In this document: positions 8,460 through 15,858 of the stretch, piece by piece | How positions within the stretch are numbered: position 1 is the first letter of the stretch | Layout: each line of letters opens with the position of its first letter | NCBI GenBank assembly: GCA_020052235.1 | Contig: JAGVPM010000084.1 | Span: forward strand, 1-33,642 | Length of the DNA stretch: 33,642 nucleotides | From: Candidatus Goldiibacteriota bacterium | GTDB taxonomy: Bacteria; Oederibacteriota; JAAXVQ01 | Direction: 5' to 3' | Position numbers and translations under genes: made by a program | Notes under the pieces: generated by a model | Seen by the model: the letters and a program-made list of their open reading frames with translations, nothing else | What the model was told of the DNA's origin: nothing | Database searches by the model: none

Positions 8460-8781
8460 ATGAAACAACCAACCTTACTTGAAATCGTAAAGACGGCGCT
8501 CTATATAGGTGTTGTTGGCTACGGCGGACCGGCCATTATTGCGCCCATGAAAAAAATCATCGTGCATGAAAAAGCATGGGTTTCCGAAGAAGAATTTATG
8601 CGCCAGTTAAGTTTGGCGCGGCCTTATTCTGGCCGTCGCACTGCAATTTGCCATCCACTCGCTGGTGAATTGGCGGACTTGGGCGGTTTTTCTTGTTTCT
8701 ATGCTCTATCTTTGGTGGGGGAAGCGGGATACCTTTTGGCTGATTTTAGGAACAGTCATTGCCTCATTGTTCCTGTTTTGA
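8460..8781 (+). pseudogene. Chromate transporter (ChrA family) with internal deletion
   Basis: The first 50 or so codons read MKQPTLLEIVKTALYIGVVG, then GYGGPAIIAPMKKIIVHEKA and WVSEEEFMRQLSLA, the N-terminus of a ChrA/CHR-family permease. At about 8610-8617 the reading frame changes. In the new frame the sequence is RGLILAVALQFAIHSLVNWR, TWAVFLVSMLYLWWGKRD and FWLILGTVIASLFLF with a stop at 8779-8781, which resembles the final two membrane helices of the same family. The middle of the protein, including the PG motif after LAQ, is missing. The remaining frame is open to 8873 by chance. The ribosome site before the ATG is weak. The 3' end overlaps the convergent gene by 18 bases. Confidence 0.7.
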
Positions 8782-9231
8782 ACGCTGGGAAGAGCCTGTC
8801 CACAGGGGAAAACCGTTACGATCCCGCAATTTTAATGTTTGGTTGCCTTTGTGTATTTCCGCTGCCAAGATAACCGTTTGATTCTCGACAACCACACTGG
8901 AGCAAACAACTTCGAGCTTGTCGCCTTTGTTGAGCGTTATAGCTTGCTTGGTCACATAGGCCTTTGGTCCCAAGATCACCGAGAGTTTTTTTTCATCAGT
9001 TTGCAACAGCATGCGCAATCCGAAACTCAAGCCCTTTAGGTTTTTTACATATTCCAAATTAATTATTTTGCCTTGAATGGTTTCGGCTGTTGAAGGGCCA
9101 TAGGAATTCCATATCAGTTTTATATCAGGCGCTCTATGCGGTTTTTCCGGCGGCCCATATTGCCGCCAAACAAAGGTGGCAACTGACAGAAGAAGTAATA
9201 TTCCGATAAGTGTGGTTTTGGTTTTCATCAT
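8764..9231 (-). CDS. Exported protein, OB-fold-like, function unknown
   Basis: The 155-residue product has an N-terminal membrane anchor or signal segment (about 6-24). Residues 50-148 hold a compact beta-rich domain with KGDKLEVVCSSVVVENQTVI and the ending TLKLRDRNGFPLWTG. The patterns GD-LEV-GS and LRD--G-PLW recur in small periplasmic OB-fold-like proteins of unknown role; this comparison is from memory. No clear ribosome site precedes the ATG pair at 9226-9231. It runs opposite to the broken chrA gene and overlaps its last 18 bases. Confidence 0.5.
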   Translation of the reverse strand: MMKTKTTLIGILLLLSVATFVWRQYGPPEKPHRAPDIKLIWNSYGPSTAETIQGKIINLEYVKNLKGLSFGLRMLLQTDEKKLSVILGPKAYVTKQAITLNKGDKLEVVCSSVVVENQTVILAAEIHKGNQTLKLRDRNGFPLWTGSSQRSKQEQ

Positions 9232-9273
9232 AGGCGGTGAACTGGCGGCTTAAGAATATAACGGTTGCGTGAA

Positions 9274-9308
9274 ACGGTTTCGGGAGGAATCCCGGGGCCG
9301 TTTTTTTT
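9274..9308 (+). terminator. Rho-independent terminator on the plus strand
   Basis: A 12-base stem (9274-9285 with 9290-9301, including three G-U pairs) around the loop GGAA is followed by seven further T residues (9302-9308). This is a textbook intrinsic terminator reading rightward. No intact plus-strand gene ends just upstream. It may have served a gene since lost, or may stop transcription that runs antisense through the minus-strand gene. Confidence 0.6.
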
Positions 9309-9420
9309 ATGGCGTCAAGTTTTTGGTATAAGCAGCAGCGCAAAACGTATTGCAATCCTGCAGTAAATTTTATATAGTGGCTGGCAAGTGCAGTCCGCAC
9401 TTTTATCTCAGGAGTATTCC

Positions 9421-9530
9421 ATGTCCGCCATTAATTCTTCAGAAGAAAAAATGATTCATCACATACTTTTGTCATTGGCTGCATTTTTACTCATGGTTGT
9501 GCTTGAGCGTATTGTGGGCAGGTTGTCCAT
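9421..9530 (+). pseudogene. N-terminal fragment of a membrane protein
   Basis: The ATG at 9421 follows an AGGAG at 9410-9414 and reads MSAINSSEEKMIHHILLSLA then AFLLMVVLERIVGRLSIP, one clear membrane helix. The frame stays open to 9651, but from about 9530 the other frame is clearly the C-terminus of a HAD phosphatase, so the natural protein was probably cut here. I cannot name the parent family. Confidence 0.45.
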
Positions 9531-9704
9531 TCCCATGTGGGCGATCTCTGGGAAACGGCCATTCTCGGGGCGCACAATACAGGCTTGCGAGCGCTTTGGT
9601 ACAATCCTACCCGCCAGATTTGTCCGAACCCTGAGTGGGTGCGGGAAGTAAGTTCGTATGAACCACTGGCACCTATTTTGGAATGGCTGAATTTGTCGGT
9701 TTGA
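9531..9704 (+). pseudogene. C-terminal remnant of a HAD-superfamily phosphatase
   Basis: In frame 3 the sequence is HVGDLWETAILGAHNTGLRA, then LWYNPTRQICPNPEWVREVS and a final SYEPLAPILEWLNLSV before the TGA at 9702-9704. HVGD---TAILGAHNTGL is motif IV of HAD hydrolases with its conserved Asp and the following GA-N-GL. No start codon or motifs I-III are present upstream; instead a membrane-protein N-terminus abuts at about 9530. This looks like a deletion fusion. Confidence 0.65.
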
Positions 9705-9773
9705 ATCAATGGCTTCGTAAGAAGGATGTCTGTGAAAATAGAGCGGGTAAGAGTACGAGCTGAGGAGTGCGGC

Positions 9774-9809
9774 ATGAAACCGTTTGGCTACCACGAGACC
9801 CTGCGATGA
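9774..9809 (+). other. Mini-ORF coupled to the DUF454 gene (leader or deletion remnant)
   Basis: An ATG at 9774 with a GAGG ribosome site at 9762-9765 opens an 11-codon frame, MKPFGYHETLR, whose TGA overlaps the next start as ATGA. It could be a leader peptide or the fused ends of a deleted gene, like others in this stretch. Confidence 0.35.
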
Positions 9810-10144
9810 GATACATCCATTATTCGAAAAAAATTGCGTTTTTAATTTTAGGTTGTGTCGGTTTTTTGTTAGGCTTGGTGGGGTTGATGTTGCCGGTGGT
9901 GCCTCAAGTGCCGTTTTTCTTATTGGCGTTTTACGGTTTTGTCCGTGGGTCCGACCGGCTGCACCGCTGGTTGCACCAAGCGCCTAAGCTGGCCTGGTTG
10001 CGTAAGATTTGGGAAACCCACCAACCCACGACACCGGAGAAGGCCAAGCGCCTTCAACTCATTGTCACCATCGGCGTTCTCGGGTATGCGGCGTTAGGCG
10101 GGTTGGCGTATTTTCTATATCGGTTTTGGAAAAATGGACAATGA
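9806..10144 (+). CDS. DUF454 (YbaN-like) inner-membrane protein
   Basis: The 112 residues match the DUF454/YbaN pattern. An N-terminal helix (LGCVGFLLGLVGLMLPVVPQ) is followed by VPFFLLAFYGFVRGSDRLHR and WL, with a second helix near the C-terminus (about 83-103). In the family, the LP-xP-TPF region lies at the membrane and the function is unknown. The ATG at 9806 overlaps the stop of an 11-codon mini-ORF; a GTG at 9767 is in frame but less likely. No gene is visible between its stop and the convergent gene at 10310; the 165 bases there show nothing I can name. Confidence 0.75.
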   Translation: MRYIHYSKKIAFLILGCVGFLLGLVGLMLPVVPQVPFFLLAFYGFVRGSDRLHRWLHQAPKLAWLRKIWETHQPTTPEKAKRLQLIVTIGVLGYAALGGLAYFLYRFWKNGQ

Positions 10145-10309
10145 CACACGTTTCCTGAGAATTGTGTCAGGTAGATGTCGGCGCCTGGAGGGCGTCACTT
10201 ACGCCTGCTGGGACTTTGGATCACGGAGCGGCTTGAGTGTTGGTTTGGGTTGTGGCCTGCAGATGTTATTGAATTCGGAATTCGTACCACGGTAGGATCA
10301 CGGTCAAGG

Positions 10310-12067
10310 TTACTTAATGATAATCAGAAGTACCGGTTGGTTGTCTTCGCGTTTTCCCAGATCCAGGAACTCGTCCCCTTCGCCAATAGCATTGACATTG
10401 ATCTGTTTTATTTTTTCAGTCACAATCAGATGCCGCAGTACGCTGTTGGCGCGGGCGCGGGAGAGTGATTTCCCTAAAAAAGCGCGCAAGAGGCTTGGGC
10501 CGCTGGGCTGCCCTTGCACCACGAGCGGGGCTTCGGGGTATTTACCCAATTCCTCGGCCAAGCGGCTCAGCAAGGGGAAGGAATTGGGCTTGATGAGGTC
10601 TTTGGCAAAATAAAAATCTATTTTAGGCAAATAGTCGATGCGGTGACCCTGCTTATCTTCGACAATGTCCAGATCCGGTAAAACATTTCTGTCGGCTTCG
10701 GCGTATTGTTCATATTCAGCGTAATTTTCTTCTTTTTTCTTCGGCTTTTCCTGAGTGGGGACAGCCGTGGGCGGAACTTCAACCTTTTTAACGGTAGGGA
10801 CGGGTGTGGGTACGAGCGTTGGCACAGCGGTGGGTTCAACTTCTTCACGGGGCGTAGGTTGGGCTGGAATCACCACGGTGGTTGGTTCCACCCGTGCTTT
10901 TTCCCGGGGCGCGGGTTGGGCAGTAGGTTCGGGTTCTAGTGTGGGTTTAGATGTGGGAATAAAAGTGGCTGTGGGTATAATAACCGGGGTTTCAATTTTA
11001 ACCGGTTGTTTCGTGTGTGCCGCGGATTTTTTTTCAATGGCTACGGGTTTGGGGCTGAGGCGCGCACTGCTTATTTCAGGCGTTGGTTGCGGTGTGTTGG
11101 GGATATAAACACGCGGCGTCTTGGTTTTATAAACCCGCAACCAAGCAGGAGAAACACCCCCGTTCCGGGTGACGGAGAAAGCGCCGGAACCATCTGCGTT
11201 CATGACCCAAATTTCCCAATGCATGGGGTCCTGCCTGCCTGAGGAAAACGCAATGCGTTTGCCGTCCGGTGACCAGGCCGGGGAATGGCTGTGTTTATCC
11301 TGGGTCAGCCGGGTCAATTTACCGCCGTCGGCCTGCACGATCCAAATATCGGTATCTTCACGCGAACAGACGGTAAAAGCGATTTGTTTTCCGTCGGGGG
11401 ACCAAACCGGGCCTCCCACATGTTGCGCTGTGGGAAAGTTGGTGATGGCCCAATTTTCCGATGTGCCCAATTTAAACAAATGGAGGTTGTGAGTTTTACC
11501 CTGGTTGGAGACATAGGCCAGGCGTGTTCCGTCCGGCGACCAGGCCGGGGAAATATTCTCGCCCTCGGTGATTATGGTTTCCAGGTTGAAACCCGTATTT
11601 TCCATGAGCCAGATTTTCCCGGAAAAAGAAAATGCGATTCGCCGGTTGTCCGGCGACCAAGCTGGGGCGTTGTGAATGTTGAAATTTTGCGAATCCGCAG
11701 CCGGGGAAATTTCATTAAAAAAGGTAAGTTGCAGGCGTTGTTCCGAACGTAAATCCATGCTCCAAATTTCGTAAGCGCCGCCGACTGTGGACCAGAAAGC
11801 AATTTGGGAATCGTCCGGTGAAACGGCGGGAAACCAATCGTTGCCGGTTGAACCGGTTAATTTTTCAGCGGGATTACCCGCTAAATCAGTGGAATATAAT
11901 GAACCGGCTGAGGTATACACGATCATTTCCAAATAGGCCGCAGCCACCGTTGCCGTAGCACCGGCGCGGGGAGAAACGGCTTTTCGGCAACTTAAACTGG
12001 CAGTTGCGAGGAAAAGAACGAGAGTAATTAGCGTAAAAATATAGCGTTTTTTATGTGTAGCTGCCAT
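10310..12067 (-). CDS. TolB-like propeller protein with Pro/Thr-rich linker and OmpA-like C-terminus
   Basis: The 585-residue product starts with a signal segment ending in TASLSC, possibly a lipoprotein site although the lipobox is not canonical. Residues 45-310 contain repeated PD40/TolB blades: PAVSPDDSQIAFWS, PAWSPDNRRIAFSF, PAWSPDGTRLAYVS, PVWSPDGKQIAFTV and PAWSPDGKRIAFSS. Residues 315-450 are a Pro/Thr/Val-rich linker. Residues 475-585 resemble an OmpA-like peptidoglycan-binding domain (IDFYFAKDLIKPNSFPLLSR and ARANSVLRHLI), though its last part is degenerate and lacks the usual NRRVE. TolB and Pal are normally separate partners in the Tol-Pal envelope system; here similar domains lie on one chain. 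It is divergent from the HD-GYP gene. Confidence 0.78.
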   Translation of the reverse strand: MAATHKKRYIFTLITLVLFLATASLSCRKAVSPRAGATATVAAAYLEMIVYTSAGSLYSTDLAGNPAEKLTGSTGNDWFPAVSPDDSQIAFWSTVGGAYEIWSMDLRSEQRLQLTFFNEISPAADSQNFNIHNAPAWSPDNRRIAFSFSGKIWLMENTGFNLETIITEGENISPAWSPDGTRLAYVSNQGKTHNLHLFKLGTSENWAITNFPTAQHVGGPVWSPDGKQIAFTVCSREDTDIWIVQADGGKLTRLTQDKHSHSPAWSPDGKRIAFSSGRQDPMHWEIWVMNADGSGAFSVTRNGGVSPAWLRVYKTKTPRVYIPNTPQPTPEISSARLSPKPVAIEKKSAAHTKQPVKIETPVIIPTATFIPTSKPTLEPEPTAQPAPREKARVEPTTVVIPAQPTPREEVEPTAVPTLVPTPVPTVKKVEVPPTAVPTQEKPKKKEENYAEYEQYAEADRNVLPDLDIVEDKQGHRIDYLPKIDFYFAKDLIKPNSFPLLSRLAEELGKYPEAPLVVQGQPSGPSLLRAFLGKSLSRARANSVLRHLIVTEKIKQINVNAIGEGDEFLDLGKREDNQPVLLIIIK

Positions 12068-12171
12068 AGTGTTCGGATCCTGGAAAAGAATGAATCCACC
12101 TCCGAAAATTTGTTGAGATTTTAAGGGTTTTTCGGCTTTTTGTCAAGGAGAAAGCTGGCAGCCAATTTTGC

Positions 12172-12201
12172 TTGACAAGGGTTGTTTTAAATTGATAAAC
12201 T
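12172..12201 (+). promoter_or_regulatory. Sigma-70-like promoter of the HD-GYP/cyclase operon
   Basis: A perfect TTGACA at 12172-12177 is followed by GATAAA (spacer 16) or TAAACT (spacer 18) at 12194-12201, about 90 bases before the ATG at 12291. It lies in the 223-base gap between divergent genes. Confidence 0.5.
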
Positions 12202-12290
12202 GACCCACGTTTAATTTGTTTTTCAGCTTTTTCCGCCACTTTTCTGGGCACAGTAAACGATGAATTCGTTTACGCACACGGAGGACGGCC

Positions 12291-13574
12291 ATGCGTGTTG
12301 GAATAAAAACTCAGTTCATTATTATGGCCGTTTTTCTCGTGATACTCACGGTTTCAGTTTCGTCGTATTTTTTTATCCAACAAGAACGCCAAGTGTTGCT
12401 GCGTGAAATGTCGCGCCGGGGAATCACCATCGCACGGAATTTGTCCACGGTGAGCACGGATTCCGTGGTTAGCAGCGACCGGTTGGCCTTAACTACCTTT
12501 GTGGCCAGTGTGATGCAAAACGAAGGCGTGGCGTATGCCATGATTATGGACGACAAGGCCAATATTTTGGCGCACAACAAAGTTGAGAATGTAGGCAAGT
12601 CGTACGTGGAACCAAACGGTGTGCGTCCCTTGACCAATGAGTCGGTGCTCGTGCAGCCCTACAAAAATGAAGCTGGGGAAAAAATAGTTGATGTTTCACT
12701 GCCCATTTTGCTGCGCAACGGCGTACGCATTGGGACAGCCGGCGTAGGCATGTCGCAAAAGGCCATTGATGTTTTAGTGGAACAGGCATTCCGTGAAACC
12801 CTGGGTGTGGCCGGCGGGCTGGTGCTGGCGGGTATTCTTATTGCGGTTTTTTTCATCCATATCATGCTCAAACCCGTCGCGGCCCTGGTACGCGGCGCAC
12901 ATGCTTTGGGGGAAGGCAACCTGAATTATCAAATTCGTTTGAAGGGCAAAGATGAATTTGCCATTTTGGCGCGGGCGTTCAATGAGATGGGTTCGCGGTT
13001 GAAGGAATTATACATTGGGATGCTGCGCGCCATGGCCAAAGCCCTGGAGTCGCGGGATAAATTCGCCGGCGGGCATGATCAAAGGGTTTCCGAATATGCG
13101 GCGGCGTGCGCCGAGCACATCGGAATCCCCGAGGATGAAGTGGCTAATATCCAACTGGCGGCCCAGATTCAAAACATCGGGAACATCGCGGTGCCGGATG
13201 TCGTACTGGAAAAAACCGGCAAGCTGACCGAAGAGGAATACGAACATTTGAAAAAACACGTGCTGACCGGCGCCGGGATTTTAAACCAGGTCCAAGCGCT
13301 GCGCGGCACGGTTCCGCTGGTGCTTCACCATCATGAACGCTACGACGGCAAGGGCTACCCCAAGGGTTTGAAGGGCAAGGATATTCCCTTGGGAGCCCGC
13401 ATTTTGTCCGTGGCCGATGCGTTTGACGCCATGACGTCGGAGCAAAAGCACCGGCAGGCCATGTCGCGGGCGGATGCCATGGAAGAATTAAAAAACAGTT
13501 CCGGCACTCAATTTGACCCGGAAATTGTCGAAGCTTTCGTTGAGGTATTGAATTCCAAGCAGGAGGCGTGCTGA
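12291..13574 (+). CDS. Membrane sensor with HAMP and degenerate HD-GYP domain
   Basis: The 427-residue protein has a membrane helix (8-28), an extracytoplasmic sensor region (about 30-170), a second helix (173-194), HAMP (194-247) and an HD-GYP domain (245-425). HD-GYP domains usually hydrolyse cyclic di-GMP using two or three metals. Some ligands remain: H262 in GGHDQRVSEYA, and HHHERYDGKGYPKG around residues 346-359 with an intact GYP. However, the defining HDIGK pair reads IQNIGNI, with Q294 and N295 in place of His and Asp. The enzyme is therefore probably inactive and may act as a binding or regulatory domain. It is the first gene of a pair; the cyclase starts four bases after its stop and shares the TIARxLxS sensor start, so the two sensors look paralogous. 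Confidence 0.85.
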   Translation: MRVGIKTQFIIMAVFLVILTVSVSSYFFIQQERQVLLREMSRRGITIARNLSTVSTDSVVSSDRLALTTFVASVMQNEGVAYAMIMDDKANILAHNKVENVGKSYVEPNGVRPLTNESVLVQPYKNEAGEKIVDVSLPILLRNGVRIGTAGVGMSQKAIDVLVEQAFRETLGVAGGLVLAGILIAVFFIHIMLKPVAALVRGAHALGEGNLNYQIRLKGKDEFAILARAFNEMGSRLKELYIGMLRAMAKALESRDKFAGGHDQRVSEYAAACAEHIGIPEDEVANIQLAAQIQNIGNIAVPDVVLEKTGKLTEEEYEHLKKHVLTGAGILNQVQALRGTVPLVLHHHERYDGKGYPKGLKGKDIPLGARILSVADAFDAMTSEQKHRQAMSRADAMEELKNSSGTQFDPEIVEAFVEVLNSKQEAC

Positions 13575-13578
13575 ATTT

Positions 13579-15126
13579 ATGACAGCAGCGAAAAGCACTC
13601 CGGTTGATACAATGAAACCGGCGGTCAAACGAAAAAAATGGCGGATTTCCCTGGGTGTCAAATTCACCTTTTTCCTGCTCATGGCCATCGGCGCCATGAT
13701 GACGCTGACGACCTGGCTGACGTACCGGCAGCAACAGCGCTCTTTGCGCGACGAGGTGCTGCAGCGCGGAACCACCATCGCCCGCAGCCTGGCCTCCTCG
13801 GCGGCTGAAGCCGTGTTGAATGACCTGGTGTGCGCGGCTTTGATTCACGAGACCATGCCGCGCGAGGATCTTTCGTCGCTTGAAAAAAACTCGCTGGCTT
13901 CCGTGGTCAAGTCTTTGGTGGACGATGTGGTCAGCGTGGCTTCGGGCCAAACCAAGATTATGCGAAATGCCGGTGTGGTGGAAGTTTTGATGGTGGACAT
14001 GAACGGCATGATCGTGGCGCACAATGATATTCAAATGGTATCGCGCCCCTATCAATCGCCCAAGGGCGTGGCGCCGTACCGCGGTGAAACGATTTTAATC
14101 CAGGAATTTCAAACCGAACATGGCGAAAAGCGTTTTGACATTGCAGTGCCGATTTTAGTCAACCGCGTGGGCATGAACGGCGGCAAGCAAATCGGCATGG
14201 TGCACTTGCGCATGTCTCAACTGCTGGTGGATATCGTCGTCAAGCAGGCGACCTTGAAATTGCTTTTGGTCACGGGACTGATGATGTTTTTAGGCAGCTT
14301 GGGCGCGCTGGTGCTTTCGCATTATCTGACCCAGCCCATCCATGAACTGGTCGGCGGCGTGCTGGCCATTGCCGCGGGAGACTTGAACCAGGAATTAAAG
14401 GTGACCCGCAACGATGAATTGGGCGAGCTGACCTCGGCGTTCAACGAAATGTCCGCGTCCTTGCGTGAAAAGGAATTGATTAAAGGCGCGTTTTCCACCT
14501 ATGTATCCGCGCAGGTCATGGAACAGGTGTTGCGGGATCCGGCGCAGCTGGCCTTGGGCGGCGCCCGCAAGCGCGTGAGCGTCATGTTCTCGGACATACG
14601 CGGGTTTACGTCCATGTCGGAAACCATGCAGCCGGAAGAAGTCGTTTCGATCATCAATGTGTACCTGTCGCTGCAGACCGCGATCGTGATCCGCAACGAG
14701 GGCATGCTGGATAAATTCGTAGGGGACTGCGTGATGGCCGTTTACGGCCTGCCTTTTGCCAAGGACGACGACGCCTTGCGCGCGGTCCGCACCAGCGTTG
14801 AGATTCAGGAAGAAATCCGCAAGCTGAACGCGGTTCGGGCCAAGGAAGGGTTGAAGACCATCACCATCGGGATCGGGGTCAACACCGGCGATGTGGTCGC
14901 GGGCAACATGGGATCGCCGCAAAAAATGGATTATACGGTCATCGGCGACTCGGTGAATTTGGCGGCGCGTTTGGAAGCCAATGCCGAAGGGGGAACGGCG
15001 TTGATTTCTGAAAGCACCTTCGCGGAGGTTAAAGAATATATTGTGGCGGAAAAATTGGCGCCTATTCCGGTAAAGGGCAAGAAGGACAAAGTGGTGGTTT
15101 ACAGCGTTAAAGCCATGAAAGCCTAA
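13579..15126 (+). CDS. Membrane class III adenylate/guanylate cyclase with HAMP
   Basis: The product has 515 residues: membrane helix 28-48, extracytoplasmic sensor 50-225, helix 227-250, HAMP 250-303 and a class III cyclase domain from about 330. The catalytic set is complete. Metal-binding D339 lies in FSDIRGF and D383 in KFVGDCVMAVYG. K379 and D451 (MDYTVIGD) suggest adenine specificity. N460 and R464 in SVNLAARLE are the transition-state residues. The likely reaction is ATP to cAMP, switched by a periplasmic signal. It has an AGGAGG ribosome site just before the end of the preceding HD-GYP gene and starts four bases after it, so it is surely in the same operon. No CRP-type receptor gene is visible in the window. 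Confidence 0.9.
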   Translation: MTAAKSTPVDTMKPAVKRKKWRISLGVKFTFFLLMAIGAMMTLTTWLTYRQQQRSLRDEVLQRGTTIARSLASSAAEAVLNDLVCAALIHETMPREDLSSLEKNSLASVVKSLVDDVVSVASGQTKIMRNAGVVEVLMVDMNGMIVAHNDIQMVSRPYQSPKGVAPYRGETILIQEFQTEHGEKRFDIAVPILVNRVGMNGGKQIGMVHLRMSQLLVDIVVKQATLKLLLVTGLMMFLGSLGALVLSHYLTQPIHELVGGVLAIAAGDLNQELKVTRNDELGELTSAFNEMSASLREKELIKGAFSTYVSAQVMEQVLRDPAQLALGGARKRVSVMFSDIRGFTSMSETMQPEEVVSIINVYLSLQTAIVIRNEGMLDKFVGDCVMAVYGLPFAKDDDALRAVRTSVEIQEEIRKLNAVRAKEGLKTITIGIGVNTGDVVAGNMGSPQKMDYTVIGDSVNLAARLEANAEGGTALISESTFAEVKEYIVAEKLAPIPVKGKKDKVVVYSVKAMKA

Positions 15127-15161
15127 CCCTCGAAATCCCTTACAATGCAGCGTTATATTTT

Positions 15162-15189
15162 GTAGGGAACAGGCATGCCTGTTCCCTAC
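15162..15189. repeat. Perfect 28-bp palindrome (GTAGGGAACAGG type)
   Basis: The 28 bases are a perfect palindrome centred on GGCATGCC, with arms GTAGGGAACAGGC. It lies between the cyclase stop and rpiB. It belongs in style to the short palindromic repeats scattered between genes in many genomes, and may act as a transcription or mRNA-stability hairpin. Confidence 0.7.
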
Positions 15190-15260
15190 GGGTTAAATAA
15201 ATTTATTTAACGGCGGATGCTTGTCCGGCGAACCATTAATTTGAAAGCGGAGGAATGAGA

Positions 15261-15737
15261 GTGAAGATTTTTATTGGCAGTGATCATGCGGGGTATGAAT
15301 TGAAGGAACGTATTCGCGTACAATTGGCCGGTATCGGTTACGACGTGGAGGATTTTGGCACCAGCACGGCCGAGTCCTGCGATTATCCGTTGATCGGCGT
15401 GAAAGTGGCCGAAGCCGTGGCGGATCATCCCGAAACCTTGGGGATTTTGATCTGCGGCACCGGCGTGGGCATGGCCATTGTGGCCAACAAGGTGCCGGGC
15501 ATTCGCGCTGCGCTGGCCAGCAATACCTATATTGCCCAATTTTGCCGCGAACACAACAATGCCAACGTCCTGGTGCTGCCCGGACGCGTGGTGGGTGTGG
15601 ACATGGCCATGGCCATGGTCAAAGCTTGGCTTGGGGCGCGGTTTGCAGGCGGACGCCATCAACGCCGTCTGGATCTCATTCACGATGTTGAAAAAAAATA
15701 TTCACGATCGGGTACAGCCGAGGCCTCATCTAAGTAG
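15261..15737 (+). CDS. rpiB: Ribose-5-phosphate isomerase B
   Basis: RpiB interconverts ribose-5-phosphate and ribulose-5-phosphate in the pentose phosphate pathway. The family start MKIFIGSDHAGYELK, the active-site cysteine in ILICGTGVGMAI and the EHNNANVLVLPGR motif are all present. The GTG at 15261 is preferred to the ATG at 15255 because GGAGG at 15249-15253 is seven bases from the GTG but only one from the ATG, and family members begin at this point. The product is 158 residues, slightly longer than usual, with a C-terminal tail after the DVEKKY end. The stop codon lies in the loop of the first hairpin of the structured element that leads to glyA. Confidence 0.93.
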   Translation: MKIFIGSDHAGYELKERIRVQLAGIGYDVEDFGTSTAESCDYPLIGVKVAEAVADHPETLGILICGTGVGMAIVANKVPGIRAALASNTYIAQFCREHNNANVLVLPGRVVGVDMAMAMVKAWLGARFAGGRHQRRLDLIHDVEKKYSRSGTAEASSK

Positions 15738-15853
15738 ATGAGGCGGAGGTTAGGGGGCGTAGCCCCTGAAATAGTTAGGCGGGAAAGCAAGACGTATCGG
15801 CGTCTGCGTCAGGTAAACCTGTGGTTTCCCTGAAAGCGTCAGCTCAGAAGGAG
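15723..15853 (+). ncRNA. Structured leader element, copy A (upstream of glyA)
   Basis: Four hairpins are visible in order. They are GCCTCATC/GATGAGGC (15723-15730 with 15737-15744), GGGGC/GCCCC (15754-15766), GACGT/GCGTC around ATCG (15791-15804), and a 10-base stem with one mismatch (15810-15819 with 15823-15832). The element starts over the rpiB stop and ends at the glyA ribosome site. A second copy precedes the WecA-like gene, with the same hairpins. It fits no riboswitch class I know. It may be a cis-regulatory RNA, a repeat, or both. Confidence 0.5.
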
Positions 15854-15858
15854 TCGGT

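Noticed and set aside
10175-10468. Plus-strand open frame after the DUF454 gene
   Set aside because: It mostly lies opposite the TolB/OmpA-like gene, has no ribosome site and shows no recognisable protein.
15723-15853. Known glycine, ZTP, tetrahydrofolate or cyclic-di-GMP riboswitch upstream of glyA
   Set aside because: I compared the conserved core sequences of these classes from memory and none is present; the same element also precedes an unrelated gene.
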